A DNA stretch of 64,000 bases from ZC4RG30 sp035556135 (GTDB lineage Bacteria > Pseudomonadota > Gammaproteobacteria > Steroidobacterales > Steroidobacteraceae), in contig DATMFO010000003.1 in assembly GCA_035556135.1 (NCBI GenBank), forward strand, positions 496,001 to 560,000, given 5' to 3'. Made by a program: the position numbers and the translations under genes. Positions 36,214 through 44,581 of this stretch are shown piece after piece (position 1 is the first letter of the stretch; each line of letters opens with the position of its first letter). Below the pieces are notes generated by a model. It saw only the letters and a program-made list of their open reading frames with translations, was not told where the DNA came from and did no database searches.

Positions 36214-37590
36214 TCAACCGAATTGCCGCAGGATGTCGTAATAGAGGGCCGCGCCCATCAGCACCACCAGCATGCCGATGCCCAGCTGCTGTCCCAGCAC
36301 CTGGGCGCGCTCGGACAGCGGACTGCCCTTGATCCACTCGATAACCTGGTAGACCACCTGGCCGCCATCGAGGATGGGCACGGGCAGCAGGTTGATGAAT
36401 CCCAGGCTCAGGCTGATGAGCACGAGGAAGGAGAGGAAGGTGGCCACGCCGGAACGCGCGGATTCGCCCGCATATTCGGCAATGGTGAGCGGACCGGAAA
36501 GGTTCTTCAGCGAGACCTGGCCGCGCAGCATGCCCCAGAAGACCTTGGCCTGCAGTTCGGTCATGTGCCAGGACTCTGCCGCACCCAGCGCCAGGGACAT
36601 GATCGGGCCGGGGCGGGAATGCAGCAGCATGGATTCGGGCAACGCAGGCACCGCCGCGGCAATGCCGATGCGCCCGATGCGGCGTCCGCCCTCCTCGACC
36701 ACCGGCACATCCACCCGCACGCGCTGCTGTTCGCCATCGCGCCGGATGGTCAGCTCCAGGCTCTCGCCGGCGCGCGGTTCGATCAGCTGTCGTGCAGACT
36801 CGAAATCTTCAACCACGCGGCCATCGACGGCCAGCAGTTCATCGCCCACCTTGAGGCCGGCCTGGTCGGCCGCGCTGCCGGGTGTGAGCACCTGGATCTT
36901 CGCTGGCTGCAGGGGCCTCCAGAAACCGAAGCCCAGGCCGGTAAGCAGGTTTTCAGGCTCGGTGAGGCGGCGGCGTTCAGCCGGGTCGGTGACGTGCAGC
37001 AGGGCCACGCGCTGCGCGCCGCCTTCGCTGCGCACCGTGAGCTGCACGCGGCCATCGGAAGTCATGCCCTCCAGCAGGCCGAGCACCACGTCTTTCTGCC
37101 CGGCGGCGGACCTGCCGTCGAGCGCCAGGATCTCATCGCCACTGGCAAGTCCGGCCATGGCGGCCGGTGAGTCGGGCAGCACCTTGCCCACCACGGCCCG
37201 CACTTCGGTGACGCCGTTGACCCAGAACAGCGCCCACAGCAGCAGGATGGCGAACACGATGTTGAAGGCGGGGCCGGCCAGCAGCACCAGGATGCGCTGC
37301 CAGTGCGGCCGGCGATTGAAGGCCCGTGGCAGCTCGCGCGGATCCACCGGCCCTTCGCGCTCGTCGAGCAGCTTCACGTAGCCACCCAGCGGTATCGCGG
37401 CAATGACGTATTCCACCTGGTCCGCATCGCGGCCGCGGCGCGTCCAGAGCGCCTTGCCGAATCCGATGGAGAAGCGAAGCACCTTGAAACCCAGCTTGCG
37501 GGCCACCCAGAAATGGCCGAACTCATGCACGGTGACGAGGATGCCCACTGCCACCAGGAAGGCCAGCAGGTGCTGCCAGGAGAGACTCAC
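36214..37590 (-). CDS. rseP: Site-2 intramembrane metalloprotease RseP
   Basis: Cuts RseA after DegS cleavage in the sigma-E envelope-stress response, and clears signal peptides. The 458-residue protein has the zinc motif VHEFGHFW in its first helix, the partner FINLLPVPILDGG near the C terminus, and two periplasmic PDZ domains (AAMAGLASGDEIL and ADQAGLKVGDELL). It starts with GTG at 37590, one base after the dxr stop; this gives SLSWQHLLAFLVAVGILVTV, the expected short N terminus, while longer frames run into dxr. Confidence 0.97.
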   Translation of the reverse strand: MSLSWQHLLAFLVAVGILVTVHEFGHFWVARKLGFKVLRFSIGFGKALWTRRGRDADQVEYVIAAIPLGGYVKLLDEREGPVDPRELPRAFNRRPHWQRILVLLAGPAFNIVFAILLLWALFWVNGVTEVRAVVGKVLPDSPAAMAGLASGDEILALDGRSAAGQKDVVLGLLEGMTSDGRVQLTVRSEGGAQRVALLHVTDPAERRRLTEPENLLTGLGFGFWRPLQPAKIQVLTPGSAADQAGLKVGDELLAVDGRVVEDFESARQLIEPRAGESLELTIRRDGEQQRVRVDVPVVEEGGRRIGRIGIAAAVPALPESMLLHSRPGPIMSLALGAAESWHMTELQAKVFWGMLRGQVSLKNLSGPLTIAEYAGESARSGVATFLSFLVLISLSLGFINLLPVPILDGGQVVYQVIEWIKGSPLSERAQVLGQQLGIGMLVVLMGAALYYDILRQFG

Positions 37591-37591
37591 C

Positions 37592-38785
37592 TCAGGCCCT
37601 CGCCGCGTGGCGCGCCACGCGTTCGGTTGCCAGCGCGCGGGCACGCGCATCGGCGGCCAGCACTCCGGCCAGCTCCTGCACCTTGTTCACCCTGCCCCAG
37701 CCTTTCATCACTGCTGCACAAGTCTCCGCGATGCCCATGAAATCCAGTTGCCCTGCCAGGAATGCCTCCACCGCCACCTCGTTGGCGGCGTTCAGCACGG
37801 CTGGCATCTCGCCTCCCGCGCGCGCAGCCTCTGTGGCCAGGGCCAGGCAGGGAAACCGGCTCGTGTCCGGCGCCTCGAAATCCAGCCTCCCCACGCGCAG
37901 CAGGTCGAGGAATTGTACACCGGAGGCGATGCGTTCCGGCCACGCCAGGGCGTGGGCGATGGGCGTGCGCATGTCCGGGGATCCCAATTGCGCCAGCACC
38001 GAGCCATCCTCGTACTCGACCAGCGAATGCACCACGCTCTGCCGATGGATCACCACCTCGATATGCTCCGGCGTCAGGCCGAACAGCAGCGCCGCCTCGA
38101 TCAGCTCCAGTCCCTTGTTCATCAGGGTGGCCGAGTCGACCGAGATCTTGCGCCCCATGCTCCATACTGGATGAGCACAGGCCTGTTCCGGGGTTACATT
38201 TTCGAGAGCGGCAGCTGACCAGTCCCTGAACGGACCACCCGAGGCAGTGAGCAGGATGCGCCGCACACCTGCCGGGGCAACGCCCAGCGGGCCGGGCTGC
38301 GGCAGGCACTGGAAAATGGCGTTGTGCTCGCTGTCGACGGGAATGATCACAGCGCCAGAGCGCTGCGCTGCGGCCAGCACCAGGTGGCCGGCCATGACCA
38401 GTGCCTCCTTGTTGGCGATCAGCAGGCGCTTGCCGGCACCGGCGGCTGCCAGCGTGGAGGGAAGGCCCGCTGCGCCCACGATGGCGGCGACCACACAGTC
38501 GACCTCGGGTAGCGTAGCCAGCGCCGTGGCCGCATCCGGGCCGGCCAGCACTTCGGCGGCGACATCCGCCTCCGCCAGTCGCTGGCGCAGCTCCCCCGCC
38601 AGCGCCGCATCGGCCACCGCCACGTGGGCGGGGCGGAATTCCCTGGCCTGCTGCACCAGCAGTTCCAGGTTGCGGTGGGCCAGCAGGCCTGCCACCCGGA
38701 AACGTCCGGGGTGGATTCTCAGCACCGAAAGCGTGTTTTCGCCGATGCTGCCGGTGGAACCGAGCACGACGATGCCCTGCGGCAT
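37592..38785 (-). CDS. dxr: 1-deoxy-D-xylulose 5-phosphate reductoisomerase
   Basis: Second enzyme of the MEP pathway, NADPH-dependent. The protein of about 397 residues starts MPQGIVVLGSTGSIGENTLS (NADPH loop) and contains LLIANKEALVMAG, PVDSEHNAIFQCL, LTASGGPFRDW and MGRKISVDSATLMNKGLE with the metal-binding Asp and Glu. The ATG at 38785 follows the cdsA stop by 2 bases; a GTG two codons upstream would overlap that stop and is also possible. With ispD and ispF the window carries three of the seven MEP-pathway genes. Confidence 0.98.
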   Translation of the reverse strand: MPQGIVVLGSTGSIGENTLSVLRIHPGRFRVAGLLAHRNLELLVQQAREFRPAHVAVADAALAGELRQRLAEADVAAEVLAGPDAATALATLPEVDCVVAAIVGAAGLPSTLAAAGAGKRLLIANKEALVMAGHLVLAAAQRSGAVIIPVDSEHNAIFQCLPQPGPLGVAPAGVRRILLTASGGPFRDWSAAALENVTPEQACAHPVWSMGRKISVDSATLMNKGLELIEAALLFGLTPEHIEVVIHRQSVVHSLVEYEDGSVLAQLGSPDMRTPIAHALAWPERIASGVQFLDLLRVGRLDFEAPDTSRFPCLALATEAARAGGEMPAVLNAANEVAVEAFLAGQLDFMGIAETCAAVMKGWGRVNKVQELAGVLAADARARALATERVARHAARA

Positions 38786-38787
38786 GC

Positions 38788-39588
38788 TCACCCGCGCAGC
38801 CCCGGCAGGAGTTCTGCGCCCAGCATCAGCACGGGAGCTGCAGCCAGCAGGCTGTCAAAACGGTCGAGCACACCGCCGTGGCCGGGGATCAGGCTGCCGC
38901 TGTCCTTCACGCCGGCGAAGCGTTTGGCCAGGCTCTCGGTGAGATCACCCACCACTGAATAGACACCGGCCACCAGCGTGACAGCCAGCAGCGGCAGCGT
39001 GGGCAGCTGCTGCCAGGCAGCGATGCCCAGTGCCAGCAATGCGCACACCGCCAGGCCGCCCCACATGCCGGCCCAGGTCTTGCCCGGGGACACGGCCGGG
39101 GCGAGCTTTGCCGCGCCCCAGCGCCGCCCGGCGAAGTAGGCACCGCTGTCGGCCATCCAGACGATCAGCAATGCATACACCACCGCGTGGTCGCCGCGCG
39201 CCCAGTCCACCCGCATGCGCACCAGCGCCAGCCAGGCGAAGGACAGCGCCAGCAGGCCCACGATGCCGATCAACGTGCGGCTGGTCCGGCGGCTGGCAAA
39301 AAGCCACACCGCTGCCAGCGTCCAGCAGGCAAACGCGGCCAGCAGTACTGCCTTGAGGCCGCCCGGCGAGGCACTGGCCTGCCACCACAGCCAGCACAGC
39401 AGGATGGTGAGCACGAGGAACACCGCCCGCGTGGCGGCCTGCGGCCCCAGCAGCGCCGACCACTCCCAGGCCGCGGCGATGATGATCAGTGACAGCGCGG
39501 CCGCCGACCAGGCTGGCGGCAGGAAGAGCACCGCGCCCAGCAGCGCGGCGGCGACGAAGATGGCCGACACCACGCGCGTGCCGGTCAT
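38788..39588 (-). CDS. cdsA: Phosphatidate cytidylyltransferase
   Basis: Makes CDP-diacylglycerol, the precursor of all phospholipids, in the inner membrane. The 266-residue protein is highly hydrophobic with about seven helices and carries the CDS signature across VGDLTESLAKRFAGVKDSG followed by LIPGHGGVLDRFDS. Upstream motifs ADSGAYFAGRRWG and SPGKTWAG are also typical. The ATG overlaps the uppS stop (ATGA). Confidence 0.97.
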   Translation of the reverse strand: MTGTRVVSAIFVAAALLGAVLFLPPAWSAAALSLIIIAAAWEWSALLGPQAATRAVFLVLTILLCWLWWQASASPGGLKAVLLAAFACWTLAAVWLFASRRTSRTLIGIVGLLALSFAWLALVRMRVDWARGDHAVVYALLIVWMADSGAYFAGRRWGAAKLAPAVSPGKTWAGMWGGLAVCALLALGIAAWQQLPTLPLLAVTLVAGVYSVVGDLTESLAKRFAGVKDSGSLIPGHGGVLDRFDSLLAAAPVLMLGAELLPGLRG

Positions 39589-40307
39589 GGGGTGGCACCA
39601 GCCTGCGTGGCGGTGAGTCCATAGCGCCGCTGGCGCGACGCATAGAAATCCAGCGCCGCGGCAAATTCCGTGGCACCGAAATCCGGCCACAGCACATCGC
39701 AGAAATACAGTTCGGTATAGGCGAGGTTCCAGAGGAGGAAATTGCTGATGCGCTTCTCGCCACCGGTGCGGATGAAGAGGTCAGGATCAGGCAGGCCACC
39801 CAGCTGCAGCGCGGATGCAAATGCTTCCTGGGTGATGTCGCTGGCGCGCAGCTCGCCGGCGGCGCAGCGAGCGGCCATCTGGCGCGCCGCCTGCACGATG
39901 TCCCAGCGGCCGCCGTAGCCCACGGCCACCTGGCACTGCAATGCCGAGTTGCCGGCGGTGCGCGCCTCGGCGGAACTCATGCGCGCCTGCAGCCGCACCG
40001 GGAAACCCTTGCGGTCGCCGATGAACTTCACGCACACGCCATTCTGGTGCAGCTCGTCGATCTCGCTGTCGAGCGCATCCACGAACAGGCCCATCAGCGC
40101 CCCCACCTCTTCACTGGGCCGGCCCCAGTTCTCGCTGCTGAAGGCGAACAGCGTGAGCGTGCCGATCTTGCGCTGCATGCACTCGCGGATTGACATGCGC
40201 ACCGGCTCGACGCCCTGCTTGTGGCCGGCCTGGCGCGGCAGGCCACGGGCACTGGCCCAGCGGCCGTTGCCGTCCATGATGATCGCGATGTGACGCGGCA
40301 GCGTCAT
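39585..40307 (-). CDS. uppS: Undecaprenyl diphosphate synthase
   Basis: Cis-prenyltransferase that makes the C55 carrier lipid for peptidoglycan and O-antigen. The 240-residue protein opens with PRHIAIIMDGNGRWA (catalytic Asp) and carries TLFAFSSENWGRP and RTGGEKRISNFLLWN with ELYF. The ATG at 40307 was chosen over a GTG three codons upstream because homology starts there. It follows frr by 33 bases and overlaps cdsA. Confidence 0.97.
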   Translation of the reverse strand: MTLPRHIAIIMDGNGRWASARGLPRQAGHKQGVEPVRMSIRECMQRKIGTLTLFAFSSENWGRPSEEVGALMGLFVDALDSEIDELHQNGVCVKFIGDRKGFPVRLQARMSSAEARTAGNSALQCQVAVGYGGRWDIVQAARQMAARCAAGELRASDITQEAFASALQLGGLPDPDLFIRTGGEKRISNFLLWNLAYTELYFCDVLWPDFGATEFAAALDFYASRQRRYGLTATQAGATP

Positions 40308-40340
40308 GGCCGGCACGCAGGAGAAGCGCGGGAGTGCGCC

Positions 40341-40898
40341 TCAGACCTGCATGATCTCCTTTTCCTTCGTGGCCAGCACCTGGTCGATGTCGGCCACGGC
40401 CTTGTCGGTGATCTTCTGGATTTCATCGGCGCCCCGCCGCTCGTCATCCTGCGAGATCAGCTTTTCCTTCAGGGCTTCCTTGATCTCGGCCATGGCGTCA
40501 CGGCGCACGTTGCGCACCGACACGCGGGCATTTTCCGCATCCCCGCGCACCACCTTCAGGATGTCGCGGCGGCGCTCCTCGGTCAGCGGCGGCAACGGGA
40601 TGCGGATCACCGTTCCGGCGGTGTTGGGATTCAGGTGCAGGTCTGACTTCTGGATGGCCTTCTCGATGGCCCCCACCATGGACTTGTCCCAGGGCGTCAC
40701 CACCAGGGTGCGGCCCTCCTCCACGCCGATGTTGGCCACCTGGTTCAGCGGCGATTCGGCGCCGTAGAACTCCACCCTCAGCCCCTCGATGAGGCTGGGA
40801 TGCGCGCGGCCGGTGCGCAGCTTCTTCAGGTCGTTCTGGAAACTCTGGATGCACTTCTGCATGCGCTGGGCGGCATCGGCCTTGATGTCGTTGATCAT
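40341..40898 (-). CDS. frr: Ribosome recycling factor
   Basis: Together with EF-G it splits post-termination ribosomes. The 185-residue protein is exactly family length and shows MQKCIQSFQNDLKKLRTGRA, YYG-like VEFYGAESPLNQVANI, VVTPWDKSMVGAIEKAI and the C-terminal helix ending TKEKEIMQV. It lies 19 bases downstream of pyrH. Confidence 0.98.
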   Translation of the reverse strand: MINDIKADAAQRMQKCIQSFQNDLKKLRTGRAHPSLIEGLRVEFYGAESPLNQVANIGVEEGRTLVVTPWDKSMVGAIEKAIQKSDLHLNPNTAGTVIRIPLPPLTEERRRDILKVVRGDAENARVSVRNVRRDAMAEIKEALKEKLISQDDERRGADEIQKITDKAVADIDQVLATKEKEIMQV

Positions 40899-40917
40899 GG
40901 CGTATCGGTCCTTCGGT

Positions 40918-41637
40918 TCAGTCGTTGCTTACCAGCGTACCGACATTCTCGCCGCGCACAACCCGCGGCAGGTCGCCCGGGTTGTGCAGGTTGAACACCC
41001 GGAGCGGGATGCGGTTGTCGCGGCACAGGACGATGGCAGTGGCGTCCATCACGCCCAGGCGGTCATCCAGCACGCGGTCGTAGCTGAGCTTCTCGTAGCG
41101 GGTGGCAGCGGGATTCTTCACCGGGTCGTCCGAATAGACGCCGTTGACCTTGGTGGCCTTCAGCAGCAGGTCGGCGTCGATCTCGATGGCACGCAGCGAG
41201 GCGGCCGAGTCGGTAGTGAAGAAGGGATTGCCGGTACCGGCGGCGAAGATCACGATGCGCCCCTTCTCCAGGTGACGCACTGCGCGGCGGCGGATGTAGT
41301 CCTCGCAGACCTCATTGATGCGGATGGCCGACATCACCCGGGCGTGGGCGCCCACCGACTCGATGGCATCCTGCATGGCCAGCGAGTTCATCACCGTGGC
41401 CAGCATGCCCATCTGGTCGGCCGTGACCCGATCCATGCCTGCGCGGGCCAGGCCGGCGCCGCGGAAGATGTTGCCGCCGCCGATCACCACCGCCACCTCG
41501 ACACCGGTGGCCGACACTTCCACCAGCTCGGTGGCCACACGCTTGAGCATGGCCGGATCGATGCCGTAGTCGGCCGTGCCGAGCAGGGCCTCACCGGAAA
41601 GCTTCACCAGGATGCGCTTGTACCGGACTGCATTCAT
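40918..41637 (-). CDS. pyrH: Uridylate kinase
   Basis: Phosphorylates UMP to UDP, providing UTP for PyrG, also in this run. The 239-residue hexameric kinase has RILVKLSGEALLG at the N terminus, VVIGGGNIFRGAGL, TADQMGMLATVMNSLAMQD and IFAAGTGNPFFTTDSAA. The tsf terminator lies between it and tsf, so it may depend on read-through or on its own promoter. Confidence 0.98.
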   Translation of the reverse strand: MNAVRYKRILVKLSGEALLGTADYGIDPAMLKRVATELVEVSATGVEVAVVIGGGNIFRGAGLARAGMDRVTADQMGMLATVMNSLAMQDAIESVGAHARVMSAIRINEVCEDYIRRRAVRHLEKGRIVIFAAGTGNPFFTTDSAASLRAIEIDADLLLKATKVNGVYSDDPVKNPAATRYEKLSYDRVLDDRLGVMDATAIVLCRDNRIPLRVFNLHNPGDLPRVVRGENVGTLVSND

Positions 41638-41654
41638 TCATCCACTCCATGTTC

Positions 41655-41683
41655 AAAAAAATCCCCGCCGGAGCGGGGATTTC
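41655..41683 (-). terminator. Rho-independent terminator downstream of tsf
   Basis: On the minus strand an 8-bp perfect stem (ATCCCCGC with its complement) with a 4-base loop is followed by an uninterrupted U-run. It begins about 20 bases after the tsf stop. This is the clearest intrinsic terminator in the window and separates rpsB-tsf from pyrH-frr. Confidence 0.9.
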
Positions 41684-41699
41684 TTGCCTTGCCTGAATG

Positions 41700-42623
41700 T
41701 TACTTCGGGCTCTTGTCCTTTTCCTCGTCCTTCTTCTGAAGGCCTGCCTGGCTCATCACCTCGGCAACGAAGTCATCCTGCTTCTTCTCGATGCCGGCGC
41801 CCACTTCCAGGCGGGCATAGCGGCTGATCTTCGCCTTGGCGCCGGCCAGCAGCTTCTCGATCGAGACCTTGTCGTCCTTCACGAACGGCTGGCCCAGCAG
41901 CGTGATCTCGCCCAGCCACTTGTTGAGGCCGCCCTCGACGATCTTCACGAGGATGTTCTCGGGCTTGCCCTTGTTCTTCTCGTCGTTCTTGAGCATCTCG
42001 ACGCGGATGTCGCGCTCCTTGGCCCGGTCGGCCTCGGGAACGTCGCTGGCGGCGAGATACTGCGGATTGCTGGCCGCCACGTGCATGGCCAGGTCCCTGG
42101 CCAGCTGGGCGTCACCGCCCTCGATGGCCACCAGCGCACCGATGCGCGTGCCGTGCAGGTAGCTGCCCAGCAGGCCCGTGGACTCGACACGCTCGAAGCG
42201 GCGCACGGAGATGTTCTCGCCGATCTTCGCGATCAGCGCACGGCGCTTCTCGTCCACGGTCTCGCCGGAGGCCAGCTTCAGGCCCGAAAGGGCCTCGACG
42301 TTTGCAGGCTTGCCGGCCAGGGCCACGTCGGCCACTTCCTTCGCGAAGCTGGTGAAGTCATCACCGCGGGCCACGAAGTCGGTCTCGCAGTTGATTTCCA
42401 CCAGCACGGCGGACTTGCCATCGGCCGATGAGGCTGCGGAGATCACGCCTTCGGCGGCCACGCGCGAGGCCTTCTTGTCGGCCTTGGCCAGGCCCTGCTT
42501 GCGCATCAGCTCGGCGGCGGCATCCAGGTCGCCGCTGGTTTCCACCAGCGCCTTCTTGCACTCCATCATGCCGGCGCCAGTGCGCTCGCGCAGCTGGCGG
42601 ACGGTTTCAGCTGTGACGCTCAT
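41700..42623 (-). CDS. tsf: Elongation factor Ts
   Basis: Nucleotide exchange factor for EF-Tu. At 307 residues it is longer than E. coli EF-Ts (283); the excess is in an internal loop and a Lys/Asp/Glu-rich C-terminal tail (KKDEEKDKSPK). The N-terminal domain carries LRERTGAGMMECKKALVET and the core NCETDFVARGDDF. Its ATG shares one base with the rpsB stop (TGATG), so translation of the pair is probably coupled. Confidence 0.98.
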   Translation of the reverse strand: MSVTAETVRQLRERTGAGMMECKKALVETSGDLDAAAELMRKQGLAKADKKASRVAAEGVISAASSADGKSAVLVEINCETDFVARGDDFTSFAKEVADVALAGKPANVEALSGLKLASGETVDEKRRALIAKIGENISVRRFERVESTGLLGSYLHGTRIGALVAIEGGDAQLARDLAMHVAASNPQYLAASDVPEADRAKERDIRVEMLKNDEKNKGKPENILVKIVEGGLNKWLGEITLLGQPFVKDDKVSIEKLLAGAKAKISRYARLEVGAGIEKKQDDFVAEVMSQAGLQKKDEEKDKSPK

Positions 42624-43597
42624 CAGCGCGCACCGCCGCGACGGGCGCCACCTGCACCCGGGCCGGTGGGACGGCGCCGGGTGGTGCCGATCTGCTCCTT
42701 GCCGCCCGCGGGTGCTGCAACCACCGGCTCGTCCAGCTCGGACTCTGCCACCGGCGCGGCCGGCGCATCGGCAGCGGCCTCGACGGCTGCGGCACGGGCC
42801 GGCTTGCGGCGCACGGCCGCCTGCGGACGGGCCCGGCCGCGGGACGGCGTGCGGCGCGGTGCGCCGGATTCATCCAGCTCCACGAAATCATCCTCGCCCA
42901 CCATCACCTGCGGCGTGGCGGCCTTGCCCTCGAGCACGGCATCAGCCACGGCCGCGGCGTACAGGCTGATGGCGCGCATGGCGTCGTCATTGCCCGGCAC
43001 CACGTAATCCACGCCCTCGGGGGAGCAGTTGGTGTCGACCACGGCCACCACGGGAATGCCCAGCTTGTTGGCTTCCTTCAGTGCGATGTTCTCGTGGCCC
43101 ACGTCGATCACGAACATCACGTCGGGCAGCGTGTTCATGTGCTTGATGCCGCCGAGGCTCTTCTCGAGCTTGGCCATCTCGCGGCGCAGCTGCAGGGCTT
43201 CCTTCTTGCCGCGCTTGTCCAGCGCGCCCGAATCGGACAGCTCGGTGAGCTCCATCAGCCGCTTGATCGACTGGCGGATGGTCTTGAAGTTGGTGAGCAT
43301 GCCGCCCGGCCAGCGCTGGTTCACGAAGGGCATGCCGCAACGGGCAGCTTCCTTCTGGATGGCCTCGCGGGCCGAGCGCTTGGTGCCGACGAACAGCAGG
43401 GTGCCGCCATCGGCGACCACGTTCTTCGCGAAGTTCATCGCCTCCACGAACAACGGCTGGGTCTTCTCCAGGTTGATGATGTGGATGCGGTTGCGTTCCC
43501 CGAAGATGTACTGGGCCATCCGGGGGTTCCAGAAGCGGGTCTGATGTCCGAAATGGACGCCTGCTTCCAGCATCTGTCGCATGGACACTGCTGCCAT
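42623..43597 (-). CDS. rpsB: 30S ribosomal protein S2 with long C-terminal extension
   Basis: S2 is added late to the 30S subunit and is needed for S1 binding. Residues 1-230 are normal S2: MLEAGVHFGHQTRFWNPRM, GTKRSAREAI, VNQRWPGGMLTNFKTI, IDVGHENIALKEA and NDDAMRAISLY. About 95 further residues, rich in Ala, Arg, Pro and Glu, follow with a basic end (TRRRPTGPGAGGARRGGAR). E. coli S2 has 241 residues against 324 here. The ATG at 43597 is preferred over one two codons upstream because GAGGAA lies at proper distance from it. Confidence 0.98.
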   Translation of the reverse strand: MAAVSMRQMLEAGVHFGHQTRFWNPRMAQYIFGERNRIHIINLEKTQPLFVEAMNFAKNVVADGGTLLFVGTKRSAREAIQKEAARCGMPFVNQRWPGGMLTNFKTIRQSIKRLMELTELSDSGALDKRGKKEALQLRREMAKLEKSLGGIKHMNTLPDVMFVIDVGHENIALKEANKLGIPVVAVVDTNCSPEGVDYVVPGNDDAMRAISLYAAAVADAVLEGKAATPQVMVGEDDFVELDESGAPRRTPSRGRARPQAAVRRKPARAAAVEAAADAPAAPVAESELDEPVVAAPAGGKEQIGTTRRRPTGPGAGGARRGGAR

Positions 43598-43642
43598 GGT
43601 CATTTCCTCATTTTGTTCGGGTTGGGGGCCTGGTGCGGATCC

Positions 43643-43686
43643 CTGGCGGCAATCCCCTCCTTCGGGAGGGAACACCCGGCCGCCAG
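43643..43686 (-). promoter_or_regulatory. rpsB: Structured 5' leader of rpsB
   Basis: In the rpsB untranslated region an 8-bp perfect outer stem (CTGGCGGC with its complement, 43643-43650 and 43679-43686) encloses an inner 6-bp hairpin (43655-43660 with 43665-43670) that has a four-base loop. The position matches the autogenous S2-binding leader known upstream of rpsB in gammaproteobacteria, where S2 represses rpsB-tsf. The structure is directly readable; the regulatory role is inferred. Confidence 0.6.
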
Positions 43687-43728
43687 TGTCGAAACGCGCA
43701 GGGATTGGTTTGCCAAAAAAGGCCGCGC

Positions 43729-43757
43729 TTTATACCATGAAGTTCCTGCCCGAACAA
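43729..43757 (-). promoter_or_regulatory. Sigma-70-type promoter of rpsB-tsf
   Basis: On the minus strand a -35-like TTGTTC (43757-43752) and a -10 TATAAA (43734-43729) are separated by exactly 17 bases. Transcription would start near 43722 and include the structured leader. The same AT-rich patch could provide a weak -10 (TATACC) for the divergent map gene. Confidence 0.6.
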
Positions 43758-43795
43758 TGTGTTAGGCCCAGCCGGGCCAGCGAGTCGCCTCCCCC

Positions 43796-44581
43796 GTGCC
43801 GATTACCATCAAGTCCCCGGAAGAACAGGAAAAAATGCGCGTCGCCGGACGCCTGGCCGCCGACGTGCTCGACATGATCGGCGAGCACGTCAAGCCCGGC
43901 GTCACCACCGACGAACTGGACCGCCTCTGCCACGACTACATTGTGCAGGTGCAGAAGGCCGTGCCCGCGAACGTGGGCTACAACGGCTTCCCGAAGACCA
44001 TCTGCGCCTCGGTCAATCATGTGGTGTGCCACGGCATTCCCAATGACCGCAAGCTCTCGGCCGGCGACATCGTCAACATCGACGTCACGGTGCTGCACGA
44101 CGGCTTCCACGGGGATACCAGCCGCATGTACTTCGCCGGCAAGCCGCCAGTGCTGGCAGAACGGCTGGCGCGCGTCACGCATGAAGCGATGTGGGAGGGC
44201 ATCCGCCAGGTGCGTCCCGGCGCCACGCTGGGCGATATCGGGTTTGCCATCCAGTCGCATGCCGAGGGCGAGGGCTTCTCGGTGGTGCGCGAGTACTGTG
44301 GCCATGGCATCGGCCGCATCTACCACGAGGATCCTCAGGTCCTGCACTACGGCAAGCCCGGCAGCGGCGTGGTGCTGCGCGAGGGCATGACCTTCACCAT
44401 CGAACCGATGATCAATGCCGGCAAGCGCCATGTGCAGCTGCTGAAGGATGGCTGGACGGTGGTCACCAAGGACCACTCGCTTTCCGCGCAATGGGAGCAC
44501 ACAGTGCTGGTCACCCCGTCTGGCGTCGATGTGCTCACGCTGGGCGCCGAAGGCCGCGCCGCCACTGCCAGGGTGGCCTGA
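43796..44581 (+). CDS. map: Methionine aminopeptidase, type I
   Basis: Removes the initiator methionine from nascent proteins. The 261-residue enzyme has all metal ligands: D96 (NIDVT), D107 (GDTSR), H170 (CGHGIGR), E203 (IEPM) and E234 (WEHT), plus substrate-binding H79. Numbering is one lower than in the E. coli enzyme. It starts with GTG at 43796, divergent from rpsB as in many Proteobacteria. Its stop shares one base with the glnD ATG (TGATG). Confidence 0.98.
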   Translation: MPITIKSPEEQEKMRVAGRLAADVLDMIGEHVKPGVTTDELDRLCHDYIVQVQKAVPANVGYNGFPKTICASVNHVVCHGIPNDRKLSAGDIVNIDVTVLHDGFHGDTSRMYFAGKPPVLAERLARVTHEAMWEGIRQVRPGATLGDIGFAIQSHAEGEGFSVVREYCGHGIGRIYHEDPQVLHYGKPGSGVVLREGMTFTIEPMINAGKRHVQLLKDGWTVVTKDHSLSAQWEHTVLVTPSGVDVLTLGAEGRAATARVA

